In this document: piece after piece, positions 40,585 to 53,810 of the stretch
How the letters are laid out: each line of letters opens with the position of its first letter
How positions within the stretch are numbered: position 1 is the first letter of the stretch
Position numbers and translations under genes: made by a program
The notes under the pieces: model-generated
Database searches by the model: none
The model's input: the letters and a program-made list of their open reading frames with translations, nothing else
What the model was told of the DNA's origin: nothing
Source: Siniperca chuatsi
Taxonomy: Eukaryota; Chordata; Actinopteri; Centrarchiformes; Sinipercidae
Direction of reading: 5' to 3'
Assembly (NCBI RefSeq): GCF_020085105.1
Contig: NC_058062.1
Span: 2,070,001 to 2,134,000 of the forward strand
DNA length: 64,000 bases

Positions 40585-41013
40585 GTGGAAGAATAAGTAC
40601 ATTTTATTTAAGTACAGAGGTAGCCTACGTAAAGTATTCTTTATGTAGGTTCACCACTGTAAATGTTATAGAATTACATTATTGGATCATTAATATTGAT
40701 GCATTAACACAGTACTCTTATCTTGTACCTGTTTGTTGTGGAGCTAGTTTTAAATGCTTAATACAGTATACGATTGGATACTTTAATCTATGACAATGCA
40801 TCATATTTTATCATCTGATTAGATGATTTTTATGTGAAATCTACATAACTGGTGACTATGCCTGGCAAATGAAGTGGAGTAAAAGTCCAATATTTTCTCT
40901 GGAATATGGTGGAGCAGAAGTTTTAAGAAATACTCAAGTAAAGTACAAGTACCTCAAGATTGTACTTAAGTATCCTACTTGAGTAAATGTACTTAGTAAC
41001 TTTCCACCACTGA
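40585..41013. mobile_element. Fish MITE with CAGTGGTGGAA-type ends
   Basis: The left end is caatggtggaagaataagtac. The right end, reversed, is cagtggtggaaagttactaa. Both ends continue with acttaagta-rich sequence. Flanking 8-mers atttgcag / attatgag partly match. No coding frame. Confidence 0.55.
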
Positions 41014-41208
41014 TTATGAGTATGTATAGATTTTCTAATGGGGCAGACCAATGCAGTCCTCCAGAATCTGTGTGACAACGTTCAGAATAAAGTGAGGACA
41101 GTTTCTGAAGTTCAAACACTTCAAAAGTAAACTTGGACCCAGTTATAATGTTTGTTTGAAATCGCAGAGTGTAAATTCACACCGCAGCATTCTTGTTTTC
41201 TCGTCACC

Positions 41209-41250
41209 ATGACAGCAAAGTTTGCTCAGAAGCAGCCTGACTTATCTCAG
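41209..41250 (+). other. Possible upstream exon of the unrecognised gene
   Basis: ATGACAGCAAAG … TCTCAG|gtaagt encodes MTAKFAQKQPDLSQ with a good donor. A second candidate exon follows at about 41,402-41,439 (acceptor gattacag, donor AAC|gtatgt). Joining them in phase meets an early stop, so these may be 5' UTR exons or an alternative start. Confidence 0.35.
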
Positions 41251-41576
41251 GTAAGTAACAACAGAGCAGACGATGAAGGTATGCGGGTTTAATTTCTCTC
41301 TTTATTCTTTACTCTGTTACATATTTCAAAAGATTTCATTTGGACTTTTATACGTTGCACTTGAAGACAGCCACTGATCTCTGTGATTTCTGTTGATTAC
41401 AGACTACATTTCTACACGGTGAAGCAGATGTTTAAGATTTACAACGTATGTACACATTTCTCCCTCTCTCTGAGATTCAAGCAGGAACTGTGAACCCATT
41501 TTCTGTATTTTCTAGTTTATCTACTGTAGTTCAGACAAGAAAAGAAACTCTCAGAAGCTTTGGCTGAGGACTCGAC

Positions 41577-44005
41577 ATGAACAGTCGGATGGACGGTGAC
41601 CAGAGGTTGGCCCACCGTGGTTGGCAGTGTCAGAGTAAAGTAAAGACCTCCAGGCCGAGGCATCTGCATCAGAGCACGCTAAACTTGGGTGACACGGCAC
41701 CCTGCTACACCACCACCCACAACCAGGTCAGCCCACTGTTAATAACTGATTTTGGAGTCACATGAATCAGTCTGAGGATGATACTCGGTCTGCAGTGCTC
41801 TCTTCATGTTTGTTAGAGTTATTCTGGAAGGTCGACCGACGGACGTCCTCTCATCTTCCATCTGAGGGATCCCAGCTTCCCGTCCCAGCATCAGACCCGG
41901 CTGGATCTCAGTCACAACACCGCGCCGCCGCAGTGTCCGCTGCAGTCACACACTAAAGAGGTGCACAGGCCCAAACACGTCACTCCGGTAAGGTTGCAGC
42001 TTCAAACATAACATCAGGAATACATCACAGTCACTCCATGCATCCCCTTCATGTATTTGTGTGGTTTTAGACAGCTTTTGAGTTGTTTTAAAAGGTGCTA
42101 TTTATGTTATTTCTATGATTAAATCTTTTATATGATTCTATTAGAGATTTTATAATCACATTTCTGATTATTTCTGATTTTTGTTTTGGTCTTTTGTTTG
42201 TCTGTAACACGTTGTTATTGGTGCCTGTCTTAGCCAGGACAATCTTGAAATTAGATTTTGTAATTTCAGTGAGGCTTTCTTGATTAAATAAATGTGAAAT
42301 ATTGGCTCTGGTGCTCCGTGCTCCATTAAAGGTTCCCTGTGGAGGTTTTCAGCCTTGTCAGCCTTGTATCAGTCTTTCTATTGATAGGATTTAGTGATCA
42401 GATATGTTGCTTTGTCTTATTTAATTATTTTTGTTTATGTATCAACACAATTGGGTTCTGGTGTTTCTTCGGACCCTTAAGCTTAATTCACAATTAGTTA
42501 GTTCAGTAAATAAAACCCCCTTTTTAAGAAACACCTGTGACTTTTTCTGCCTTGCTCCCTCACACCCTTCTGTATCTCCGTCTTGCTTCAGAGGACCGAC
42601 CCGAAGGTGGAAAACTGGGCTCGGTATCGCAGTGGCCAGGCCGTCAGAGAGATCACCAACCCACAGGATCCATCTGAGTACTGGACCACCTACAAAACAG
42701 AGCACACACACCCAGTAACCGATGGCTCGGCTCATCTGGCTGGCGGCAGACCAACACAGTGGCACCAACACAACATACTGACAGGTAGTGTGAACTCTGC
42801 ATAGATTCATATAGCTCGTAGTTTGTGTCAGCCTCGGCTACACTAGTGTTTAGTCACTGCAATATTAGTCAGGTTTTGGTTCACAAAAATGACATGACAC
42901 CCAGCGTGATCAGTAAGGTTACAGGTACACCTGACATGTTGTAAACGTCACTCTGAATGGGTTAAATTTCACCTAAATTATTCAAACATGAGACTGACCT
43001 GTAAAATTGCCAGAACACTGTAATGAAGTGCATGTCTGAGACAGGCTTCACCGTTAGAGAACAACGAACACGATCATTCCACGATAACTACAACTCCCAC
43101 ACTCTTCAGTTGGAATAGGACAGATATTTATAATTCTTTGGATGTGTCAGTCTTAGGCTGACATTAATAAATATACACTTTGTTGTCAAGCAACATGAAC
43201 CCCTGCATGTAATGCATTCCAGCAAACAGCCCTGCAGTAAAAACTACTTTGTGAATGTTGTTGCCACTTTTATTTACATACTGGGCAGAATATTAAAAAC
43301 ATTGCTGTTTTATTTTTAAAGTATTTACAGGCAGGAAATACTTGACCTGAGTGTCATCAGACTCATGGGTGTTCACTGCCCCCCTGTGGTCACTGTGAGG
43401 AACTGCAGCACTCCATTTAAACAGAATATCAGGATAATCGTTATTATCAATATGTACAACAGAATGTTTACAGAACTTATGAAAATATTGCATTTTTTTA
43501 TGAGTTTGTGATTAAGTCCCTTGATCTGTAAGCGTTTTTCTTTTGTTGTTCTGGCTGGTTCAGCCATAAACACACTCATCTGGTCATTTGATCCATAAAC
43601 AGTTTATCAATTGATCACCTACTCCTAGTACTACATGGTGTAGGGGCTGTTGGTAATGTGGGTTTGATTAGAATATAAAATAATTGATGGTAATCCTCTA
43701 TGCAAAGTGATGGTGATATGTTACTGTGCACATGTACCTATGTTATACTATAAGGCAGTGGACAGTACTGGTTGGACCCGATGCGTCTGTCTGATCGTTT
43801 GGAGTTGTATTTTGTTTGTAAATCAATCATGACTAAACAAACCAGTCTGCAGGTGAGCAGAGGCAGACGGCTGGTCCAGGAAGCCCAGCAGGCGGACCAG
43901 AGACCAGCTGCTGTGGGCAGCAAGGCGGTGGGAGACGGACTGCTCTGCACTCAGACTCTACTGACACACACACACACTATATGGATTATACACTGCGCTG
44001 ACTGA
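41577..44005 (+). CDS. Unrecognised spliced gene, about 254 codons
   Basis: Four exons on the plus strand: 41577-41726, 41817-41987, 42592-42784 and 43755-44005 (stop). The first three junctions have good GT–AG sites and matching phases (0, 0, 1). The last acceptor (actataag) is weak, and a donor inside it (CTGCAG|gtgagc near 43,850) could mean the gene continues differently. The product is hydrophilic, with no signal peptide or membrane segment. It has short recurring Thr-Tyr/His-Asn phrases: LNLGDTAPCYTTTHNQSYSG, LDLSHNTAPP and EYWTTYKTEHTHP. Such phrases recall small axonemal or microtubule-inner proteins of cilia and sperm, but I cannot name a family. The first ATG lies just after an in-frame stop; upstream exons may be non-coding. 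The gene is inferred from splice structure, not homology. Confidence 0.6.
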
Positions 44006-44584
44006 CAGGAAATGACTGCACAACACTCCTCCATCAAATATATGAATATTTATATCCATTATATTATGTTTGATGATGTTTTACTTAAAGGATGAACATT
44101 GTAATGAAGGTAAAAGAGGGGAAATACCTTCTCATATGTTGCTGGAAAGTGGCTCATTAGTAAAATTCCTTAAATGCCTGACTTCCACTGATTTCCCCTC
44201 TGTAATACAGCTCAATGAATATCCACGATAATCTGATCAAAGTAAATCGTAACTGCAGGGTGTGTGACAGACTTGCAGCAGATTCCAGTGAATATTTAGC
44301 ACGGCATCTCTCCAGATATCTTCCTCTAAGAACTTGTTATGAAAACTGGGAACAACATGGGGTCTCAGTCATGTCAGATATGCAGCTACAACAGACATAA
44401 TAAGTGTTCTCTCTTTAACATGTTATCCCTTGGATTGGTGCGTTTTGTAGATCGATAAATAAATCAAATAAAAAAAATAAATAAAAAGTCCTGAGCTGAG
44501 CAGCCAGACAAACAAGCCATGGCTAAACTTTTCAGTAAACATCAACTGACATGCTTCCTTGTTTGGAATGACAATGAACTGAAG

Positions 44585-44632
44585 ATTTATTTGTCCTGTT
44601 TGTTTCTTTGAAAAGAAACAGGACAAATAAAT
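44585..44632. other. Perfect 17-bp inverted repeat
   Basis: ATTTATTTGTCCTGTTT at 44,585-44,601 is exactly reversed at 44,616-44,632, and the 14-bp loop can pair further (TTCTTT/AAAGAA). Intergenic; no transposon ends recognised. Confidence 0.75.
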
Positions 44633-45499
44633 TCAAAAACCCTCAACTTTGGGTCGGATTGTCACTTCGCCCACATTTCTTGTCAGAATGTTTCTTCAAT
44701 ATCAGCTTTTCATCTTGGACAAGCAGGCGAAATTCATCATGCAAGGAAAAGAGTAAATCCTCTCACAAAAAAGGCATTGATATAAAAAGTCTCGCTCCTG
44801 TTTACAGCTTACCCAAAAGGACCTCTGATCCTCTGAGAGGGACGTGAAATTTAAATTTGATCCAGTTTCATCCATTTTCTGCCACCTCTTCTGTGTTTGC
44901 AGACAGTTGCCTATTAGCAGACACAGAGCAACATGACCGTCCCACTGGAGTGGTGTTGGTGTCCACTTGATGAATGTTCACTCTGGTTTTGGTCTCCATC
45001 TCCTGAGAACAACATCTGGCTCTTTAGCTGCCGAATGCTTGGCCTCTAACTGTCAGTCTGCTGTTTGTTGCTGGGCAGGTAGCGTGCAGTGAGTTTTGTT
45101 TCGTTTGTTTGTTTTTTTTTTTTTTTAAAAGAGCTTTGTCGCTAACAGACAGCATCCTGCTGAATAAGCTATAAAATTCTTGTAGGTTTGTCATGACGAG
45201 TGACACTTTTACATAATCATTTGATCCGTTATGACAAAAAAAATTAAATATTAATTATAGGGTGGTGGACAGGCCAAGATTTCCACAAAAAAAAAAATAA
45301 ATAAATCTTAAATCTAAGGGGGCAGATTACCATGAAATTTACTGAGCACATACCTGCTCTCCAGAGGATAAACCATTTCAATTTTTAATGACCTCTGACC
45401 TTTCCTCTAGACCACTCTCAGGACAAAAATCTACATTTTTAGGCCTATAGCAGCTACCAAGTAACAACCTACAAAAAGGCCAGTGAAAATTAATTTAAA

Positions 45500-45515
45500 T
45501 CGAACTTTATTCATA
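45500..45515 (-). terminator. arl6ip1: Candidate arl6ip1 poly(A) signal
   Basis: Minus-strand atgaataaagttcg gives AATAAA about 880 bp beyond the stop, a plausible 3' UTR length. A similar aactttattcata phrase also occurs in dispersed repeats at 40,410, so it may be repeat-derived. Confidence 0.3.
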
Positions 45516-46388
45516 TTTGTAAAGATCTCCAATAAAGACAAATAACAAAATGAGTTGAAAGACAGTGATCAGACACGACGAGACTAAGGAAATAACAGAT
45601 AAATAACAGAGAAAAGGATGACTGACAGGGACAGAGTGAGGGATGGGTCTATTTACACAGAGACATCCCACACCAGTAACACTGGGGGATTTTATCGACG
45701 CGCTAATAAAACCACAGTCCGGCTAGCAGCAGTACAGCAGTAGGCTTGAATCTAGACACAGTTTGACTCCTGACGAGCTCTGCTTTAAATCCAGTTTTGT
45801 TTTCAGCGCTATTTTTAAATACAACCAAAGCAGAATAAGCACAAAAAGTAAAATGTACATGACCTGTTCTTATGAAACAAAACAAAAAAACATTACTGAG
45901 GAATCTATGAGGAGGTTAAAATTATGCTGTAATGCTACAAAAAACTTCAGTAGTCACTTTGTCTAAGTAGAGGGAATGGCTTAAAAGCATTACTGACATC
46001 TTAAATTGAAGCACAATTAAACTAAGAAACAGAAGGAACTTTGTGTACGTGGCAGGGGAGTGCGTGTGTCGTTGAGCATTTCAGTGTTGTGAACGTGTGA
46101 CAATCAGATAAACTTCACGTTTTAGTTGCATGCATGGCAAATCGATTCAAAAGGGAAAAAAATAATAAAAATCATGTGGGTGACGAGGTTGAAATGTCAA
46201 CCGGTGGGAAGGACAAATGAAACTTATCCAATGTGTGAAAATTAAAAAAAATGATGTCTTCCTCTGGCAGAAACCAAAGGAAGCAGGAGGCTCTTTTTTA
46301 CTTTCTGCTCTCCTCTCTTTTCTTCCAACAACTTCCTTCCACCTTGTGTTGCGGTTCATCTTTCAGAAATTCCCCTCCACACTTCCAT

Positions 46389-49300
46389 CTACTCGTTCTT
46401 CTTCTCCTTCTGTTTGAGCAGTTTGTTGATCTCCCTCTTCGCCATGGATGCGTACTTTGTGATGACGCCGTGCTGGTTCAGGCCGGGCAGCAGCAGCAGG
46501 AAACTCACTGCCGAAGAAACAAAAAAAATAATTAAGTTGTCAGCTTTAGGAGCGCCACAAGTTAAGCTTTTAATAATATAGTCCAACCATGTGGCCATTG
46601 GTTTTAAATGTGGAGGTGTTTAAATCTTTACTACTGTGCTCAAGATGACACTGGAATTTACATGCATTCTTCTTCCATCGGAGCATAATAAAACAAGCAA
46701 TAAAAAGGGCACAAGAAGGTGCATGTTTTTGTACTGATAGGATTAGTTTGAAAGGTAACACATAACCACATCTTTAAAAACGCATAGTGTAGATAGTCCC
46801 AATGACCATTTAATCCAGACTTCTAGGGTCCTCTTGGAAAAAAGAAGTTTTATTAAAGTATTGTATGACAGGCTGGTAAATAGAGTTATTTGGGAGCCTG
46901 ATATTGTCTGATTTCTTCAACCATTGGAGTATTGATCATGTCAGTGTTTTTCTACATTGTTAGCCCCGCCCCCTCCAGTAATCAGATATTACTTTATTTT
47001 GAATTTATCTGAGAACTTCATAAACTCTTACAGTCACAACAGATCTTTGTTCGACAGTCTGAGACTTTACTCACATTAATAAAACCAAACATTATATCAA
47101 ATACCTTCTGACAAAGCTCAGCACTAACACTAAAATGTTTACTAAATGCTTCTCATGTATTCCACACTGGAATTTTTATTCTTAGTTGCAGAAATGTTAT
47201 GACCTGTGGGAGCTGAAATTGCTGCCTTCAAAAGTAACTTGTGAGTTCTTGTTTTTGACACAGGAAGCTCAGCACATGAAACGCTTGATGTTCAAGTGAT
47301 TATCATGAACACTGCTGCTAGGCAACTGAAAAAAAAAACCCCAAAACAGATGAACTGTTAACATAACTTCCATGTCTTATCAAAAGGATGTTTCACATTT
47401 ATAAAAAAAAAAAAAAAAAAAAAAAACCACACTGAGGAACAAGAAGAGTGGATGAAGTCAACATGTTACACATAACTAATATCAGAAAGCTCCTCAATCA
47501 GTTAATTGATCAGTGACCGGTTCACTTGACCTGATCTGAAGGCACCATAGAGCCTTTAACCTGTACATGATCTATTTCAGTACAGGTCAGACGGTGACCA
47601 GACAGCACTTTAATCAAACTGAGGTTAAAATAAAAAATACTTTGTTTCTGAGTCATGCGCCCGCTGAAGTCGTTTCTACTCCATGGTTTTCCCGTCGGAT
47701 GAATACTTGACATGTCTCAGCTTATGTAACTGATGATTGGCTCCCACACAGCCGACAGACCTGCTGATTCACCAACTGTCGCTTTCCCCGAGGCACCGCT
47801 GTGCGCTGTAAGGCCGACAGGTTTGTCCTCGGTTCAGCCGAGAGACGATCTCACGTTTCACTGCATTTTCCTCCCATTTTGCAGCACAGACTGCAGCGAT
47901 AAACAACTTCCTCAATGTATGTCATTAAAGAAGAAAATAACTGTGCTAGCTGAAGACTACTGTTACTGTAATTGTCTGTTGTCTCAGGGATCCAGGTATT
48001 GATCTACATTACTGCTGCACTTCTGAGTCACAGTACCAGGGCTAATCATGGGCAGAGCTCATGTAATGGGGGGGAGGGGTAAACGACCTTTACACAGCAG
48101 GGGTACTGCAGTTTTTCAACTCCAGAGTTACAACACACTTGCAAACAGCTGCCTCTTAAGGCATTAAATGCTTTAAAAATCACTTCACACCCAGCAGAAG
48201 CACAAGAACTGATGACAAGCAGCGACATTTGCAACTGCAGACAAAGACAACTACTATCACTTCCTGTTTCTGCCATGTCATGTGTGAATATCGTCAGATC
48301 TGTCACACCACAGCAGCCACATTTAAAAGGGTGAACCTACACAGTCACTGAATGCAGCTAAAGATAATCAAAGAGCATTTCCTGACTTTGGGTGTTCAAA
48401 GCTTAGTTTTCTAGACAGGCCTCCCATATTAATGGATTTGATTCCTCATGTGAAATTCCAATTTTTGTATGTACGTATGTAAATTACTAGTTTTTGCACA
48501 TTTGAGCCCATCCTTACTTTTCCTCCCTATAGCCTATGCTTAAGCAGATCAAAAAAGCAAAAATATTTTATATAATATCATAGTGATGTAACTGCAGAAT
48601 ATACCAGTGAATTTGGCGCAGTCAGCCCAGCGGATGCGGGCATAGTAAAATGTGCAGGGCGAAGCATTGTAAAAACAAAGGAAAAAAAGGGAAATTAGTC
48701 ATTGAAACAGCCCAATTACCGTATGCTGTTATATACTCACCAACCAGGTAGGTCAGGAACAGGTTGTGCACCTGCTGTCCGATCCAGGCCACTGTCAGCA
48801 AACTGCTGATCACTGAGGCAAAGTACTGTGGAGAGCAGGGAGGTCACATTACATTCAACCCACAGCAGTTCAGCTACTCAAACACACAAACTGCATCCTG
48901 ACTGCACACAGAGCATCATTTAATGAATTAATAATGTTTAAAAGAATCACTCCGTGTGTACTGCAGCTATTCATTATTAGCAGAACATATGCTGTCATTT
49001 TTAAAAGGAACCAACAAAGCTGTCATTGAATTAAAGAATGATTTAACAATAGCATGCTTTAACAACTAATAGTGTTAAAGCACGCTGTGAAAAACCTGGT
49101 TATCACAGCCTGTAACCCACTTTGAGGTCTGCTAAGTGGAGCAGCAAAGCCAAATTAGCTAAGGATATTTTTATCTGGAGCAGAGAAAGGCCCACCTTTG
49201 TAATATACATATAGGAAGGCTCCATTTACTGCAGTCAGTGCAGCACTGCAGACAGCTCTATGGCTGATGTCTACAGTATGTAATGGCTAACTTTTAGTGA

Positions 49301-52300
49301 CAGATTCAGTTTCTTTGTGTGGGTGGGGGGGAGTGGGATTAAAAACTTTTCTATTTTCCATTTACCATTTTGGGCTTCTCCTCCTTGAGGGCGCACAGAC
49401 GCTTCCACCAGCCCACGACCCGACGCTGGGTCTTCACCAGGTTACCGCAGATCTCATGGAAACGCTGCTGCTGCTCGGTGGTCCTGTGCACGAGCAAAGG
49501 TCGAGGACAAGGGTGTGATTAAAAAACACAGCACTATCTATATCAGGGCAAAAGAGATTTTTGTTCAGTTAAAGCAGAGGCCAAAAGGATGATTTGTATT
49601 CACCACCAACACCTCTTAATGTTGTTGTCAAGAGGAAGCTGATCAGTTCAATGTGGTTTGTCACACCAACACAGCCATCCCCTCGTTAATAGCTCTATCG
49701 TACTAATCGTTTAGTGAATTGACAGAAAATTAAACTGGCAACTACTCTGATAAAAAAATTTTAAAATAAATTTTAATTAAAAATAGTATAGTAAACTGGT
49801 TATTTTGGGGTTTTCACCCGTTGAAAGGACAAAAAACAGGCTATTTGGAGAAATCAGCTTTGGCTCCAGGAAACTGATGAGCATTTTTCACTAGATACAA
49901 AGACCTGATTGAGAAGTGGCAATTTGTTATTTCCCTATAACCACTAGTCAGGTATGAAGGAACAGAGAACATCCTCCATTTGTATGTTACAGTGTTGACT
50001 GGAGGAGGGAACGAGGGGCAGCTGAGAAAAGTGGCCTTCATTTTCTGCTGAGCCATCGTTCCCTATTTCCATCGTTGTTGTCAGGGAGCCAAACGGGGAC
50101 CATGACCAGACTTTAATAGCTCCATTTAACCAGCCCTCACAGACACACTGCTGTTATCTGGCCGATTCTGCTGCCTTGTGACGCTGCAGGCTCAGCGACT
50201 AAGCAGCAGCCTGAGGTACACAGCATAATCTCAAAGAATCTTGACCACACTCTTCAGAACAACTGGCCTATATGTAAAAACACAAAGCTGCCTTTTACAT
50301 CACGATGTGCGAGTTAGTACCCCCATTTCATTTCCTCCATAACAAAACCTGACAAGAGGCTGGTGCTTTTAACCTACTCAGACACCACTGAATGTGAAGT
50401 GTAGCATGTAAAAACATCCTGAAAACTCTTTTCTTGACTGTTTATCTAAAAGCACACTCACTGCTACACATCGCTGAGTAGCCCCAGCATGGCTGCTGCC
50501 TCGGCCTGTGGAATGTGCAGTAGTGCAAAAGTGTGCAGGTCATGCTGTGCTGATGCAAGGTTATATATTGAGGCTGAAGGAGTCTGGTGGAGGACAGACA
50601 TCCAACACACTGTGCCAACTGCAGGCTGTTACTCTATCCTGTCCTGGGTGTCTGGTTCTCACCAAACACACAGCTAAGTCAAGGGGCTGTTCGGTAAGCA
50701 CTGTATAATGTCAAAGCTCCATGAAATGGTTGGACACCCTATAGGACAGGTTTCAGGTGACAACATTCAGACTGTCATATTAGGTACAGCAAAAAAGAAG
50801 CCTGCCAGTAAGAGAGAACTACTGAAAATGGCCCTTTGGTTCAGATCAGCCCAAGAACTGAGCAAATCTCCAACTGATTATTTGGTTCCAATTTAATACC
50901 ACTATTATTGGCTTTGGCCCCTGCTACCAACAAGAAAGCAAACGAATAAAGTCCTGAGTTCAAGCCCCAGCTTCATTTACAGCATTGGCTGATGTAGAAC
51001 TACATAACTTCTTCCTCTACACGCTCCTTTATAGTTTACTGTTGATTTTCAGTCTGCTTTCCGTGTTATGCAGAGCATGTCAAAAATGGAAAAAAGGAAA
51101 ATATAATGTACCATTTACTCTAAAAAGGGACTAAGCAGGTACATTTTCTGGTAAGAACACAAAAAACAAATTCACTGAATCTTCAGGAATACACATCTCT
51201 AAATGTCAGTGTTAGTCCATTATTTCCTAGGCTAACCTTGCCTAAATCTTGCATGCTCAGTTCTTGTACCAAGGTTGTTTTGATTTGGCTGCTAGAAAAA
51301 CAAGAAAAGTTATGTGGTTTCTCTCTCACACTATCAAGATTTATGGCCTATTTCACTCCTGACAGAAAAGCCCATTTCAAATTCCATGACTAGCAGAAAC
51401 CCTTACATAAAAACAGGGAAATGACCTTGAAAGTCAAAATAGAAGAACATATTTTGTAGGTAGGCAATAAACATGACTTAATGGTCTAATGGAAAAACCT
51501 TTTAATTTTTTTCCCCCCAACAAACATGACTTTCATCCTCAGACTCTCACCACTTATTGGAGCCGAAGACTCTGGGTGCGAGGGTGGGCACCAGGTAGTC
51601 GGCCAGGCAGAGCAGCATGACGGAGCAGGAGAGTCCAGTCAGCACTGATGGGTCCAAGTAGTAAATCATCCTGGAGGAGGACAAAGCAGACAGTCATGGT
51701 TATGACCCAGTTTCATATCAAGTGGTCACAATGGAACTAAGAGCATTTTGTATCATCCATGCATGCATTAAGAAGTCTGTTGTTCACTTTCCCTTATCTT
51801 ATAGTGGTTTCAAAATAGTTGCTTGTCACGATCGAGAGATCACTGCACATGTATGCTGGAGCTGTTGTGTTACAAAACATCTGCAAAGACAATACAAAAG
51901 GCCCTGCACTAGGCTGAGAACCATTAAGAGGGAGGGAGTGTGCATTTGGGAATATAAAAAAAGGAATGCATTGTATTGTCTGTTGGTGTTCTAGTCTGGA
52001 TTCTGCACCTACAACGTTATTCAAGAATTACTCAACGAACAAGAGAACGTTACAACCTAAGCTCGTTTAACAAAATCTAATCTGCTATAATCGACATTGT
52101 TTCCTTCTTCAGGGTTTGTTTTTCAAAAAATGTGGCAAAGCTTAACATAACCCTTTGAACCCGAGTGTTTTAAGACAATTTCATCCACCTGTGAATTTGA
52201 ACCAGCGTAGAGCAGCTCAGTTAGCGTGGATACTTCTTGTCTTTCATCTTGTTACAGATATCTCACTGCCGAGAGGAAGGAAATGTGTGCTATGCCAACT

Positions 52301-53560
52301 ATGTACACAGCTTAGTGTAACCCTGTGACGCAGCACACAGTAAAATTGACTCACAGGAAGAGCAAGGTGGTGGCAGCTATCAGGGCTCCAGGGAACCAAG
52401 GCTTCTCCCAGCGCACGACGCGATCCCCGGCCAGGATCACTTCACCCCAGCCCTGCAGCTGCTCCTCCAGCTGGGCCGTTTCCTGAGCCTGAACACAACA
52501 TTATACACATTACCACACTAACAACCACATTACTGATCAGTCTGTTCTTGAAACTTAGCAACAAAATGTCAACATCAGCACAGTTTGGGAGTGAACACGG
52601 ACACATCTTCAGAAGTCGAGGACAGGAGTTTGTCCTGGGCCATGCACCTTGGGCGTGAATGTGAAATTATTCTGCCATATATCTAGAGGTCCCGCATTAT
52701 AGTCGACACGTGTATTCGTCTTAAACCCCTTCCAAAAAAAAATAAAAATCGGGAATTTAATTACAGTTTGGCTTGTTGCAAACATATCTGTCATTCAAGG
52801 AATATTTTTTTGCAACATTTAAATTTAATTAAAATACTCAACCTTGACAATAGTTTTATTCTGCTAGATTTCGACCTGTGCGTGTTTCAGGTCGTAGGTG
52901 TTTGTGGAAACAAGCTGGTAACAATGCAGTGTATTTTAAATTTAAATAACTTTTAAGTATCAAGTCTTGTGTGTGTGTGTGTGTGTGTGTAACGTTAAGC
53001 AACGATAACGGTATTTTCCACTATTGCTATGACTGTGCAGTATATGCCTCCATGCATGAAAAGGGAAATGGCCAGCGCTAAACCACACACACACACACAC
53101 ACACAATCAAGTTACGTCGAGTGAAAATGTCATAACTCGATTTCAGGCTTTTAAGCTTAGTTGCAACCGCTGAAAAGGTAAGCGTTAGCGCCCGCTAGCA
53201 AGGTTACAAAGGGAAACGTCTCTGCTGAAGCTAACTGAGAAAGGCGTATTAAGCTAGCTAGCTAGCTAGCTAGCTGGCGTTGGCTGCTGTCACCGTCACA
53301 ACCTAACGGCAGCACTTTGACGGATAAGCGTTAAGCTAAGCTAACTCGCTAGTCGGCGGTGCAAACTGGACAAATCTACAAATAGGGGCCATCATCGGCT
53401 GCGTGAACGTCGTGGGATTAGCAACAGCAGTTTATGCTAACGTTACCGTTAATGTTACAAACACACCCACATCGGACAGAAACCTTCAAATTCGCTAGTA
53501 AAAGAAAATCTGGTAAATACTCACTAGCATATTCGCGCTTTTGTTGTCGCCTTCAGCCAT
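46389..53560 (-). CDS. arl6ip1: ADP-ribosylation factor-like 6 interacting protein 1, complete
   Basis: Six exons: 53560-53525, 52488-52355, 51670-51551, 49483-49366, 48825-48741, 46507-46389. The sum is 612 nt (203 aa plus stop), the same length and exon number as human ARL6IP1. Arl6ip1 is a reticulon-like integral ER membrane protein that shapes tubules and binds ARL6; loss in humans causes spastic paraplegia. Seen: MAEGDNKSANML start; hydrophobic hairpins about 41-61 and 66-86; conserved GSNKWTTEQQQRFHEIC; a second hydrophobic pair about 137-173 (YFASVISSLLTVAWIGQQ, LLLLPGLNQHG); a basic C-terminus ending KQKEKKNE, a KKXX-type ER-retrieval signal. All introns are GT–AG and phases agree. 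Its promoter faces srrm2. Confidence 0.97.
47399..47426 (+). repeat. Poly(A) tract
   Basis: About 25 consecutive A residues in arl6ip1 intron 5, after ttcacatttataa. Possibly the tail of a retroelement, but no body was recognised. Confidence 0.8.
52968..52990 (+). repeat. (GT)n microsatellite
   Basis: Eleven or more GT units in arl6ip1 intron 1. A (CA)n run follows at about 53,085-53,104. Confidence 0.9.
53252..53275. repeat. (AGCT)n microsatellite
   Basis: Six tandem agct units, a self-complementary run in arl6ip1 intron 1, about 250 bp from the first exon. Confidence 0.9.
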
Positions 53561-53810
53561 CGTTATCGAACCTGTATCGGTTTGGTTTCTACTGTGAAAC
53601 TGGTTGTATTGGGAAACGACCCCCGCAGAGCAGCTGCACACACGCCTGCTTTACTGGTTTCGGCGTCACTAACCGTCGTGTTCTGGCAGCAGGATGCCTT
53701 TAAATCACAACATGTGCGTCAAAATCAGCCGATGGCTTTCTGGGAAATGTAGTTTTGTGTTCCTTCTTTTTTTTGTCAAGCACGAGTTCTTGTCACACCG
53801 GAAGTGTCAC
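53561..53810 (-). promoter_or_regulatory. arl6ip1: arl6ip1 promoter with ZNF143-like and ETS sites
   Basis: On the minus strand, ACTACATTTCCCAGAA (53,738-53,753) closely resembles the ZNF143/THAP11 element ACTACAATTCCCAG. On the plus strand ACCGGAAGTG (53,797-53,806) is a consensus ETS/GABP site. Both are typical of housekeeping promoters and lie 180-250 bp upstream of the start codon. Confidence 0.6.
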
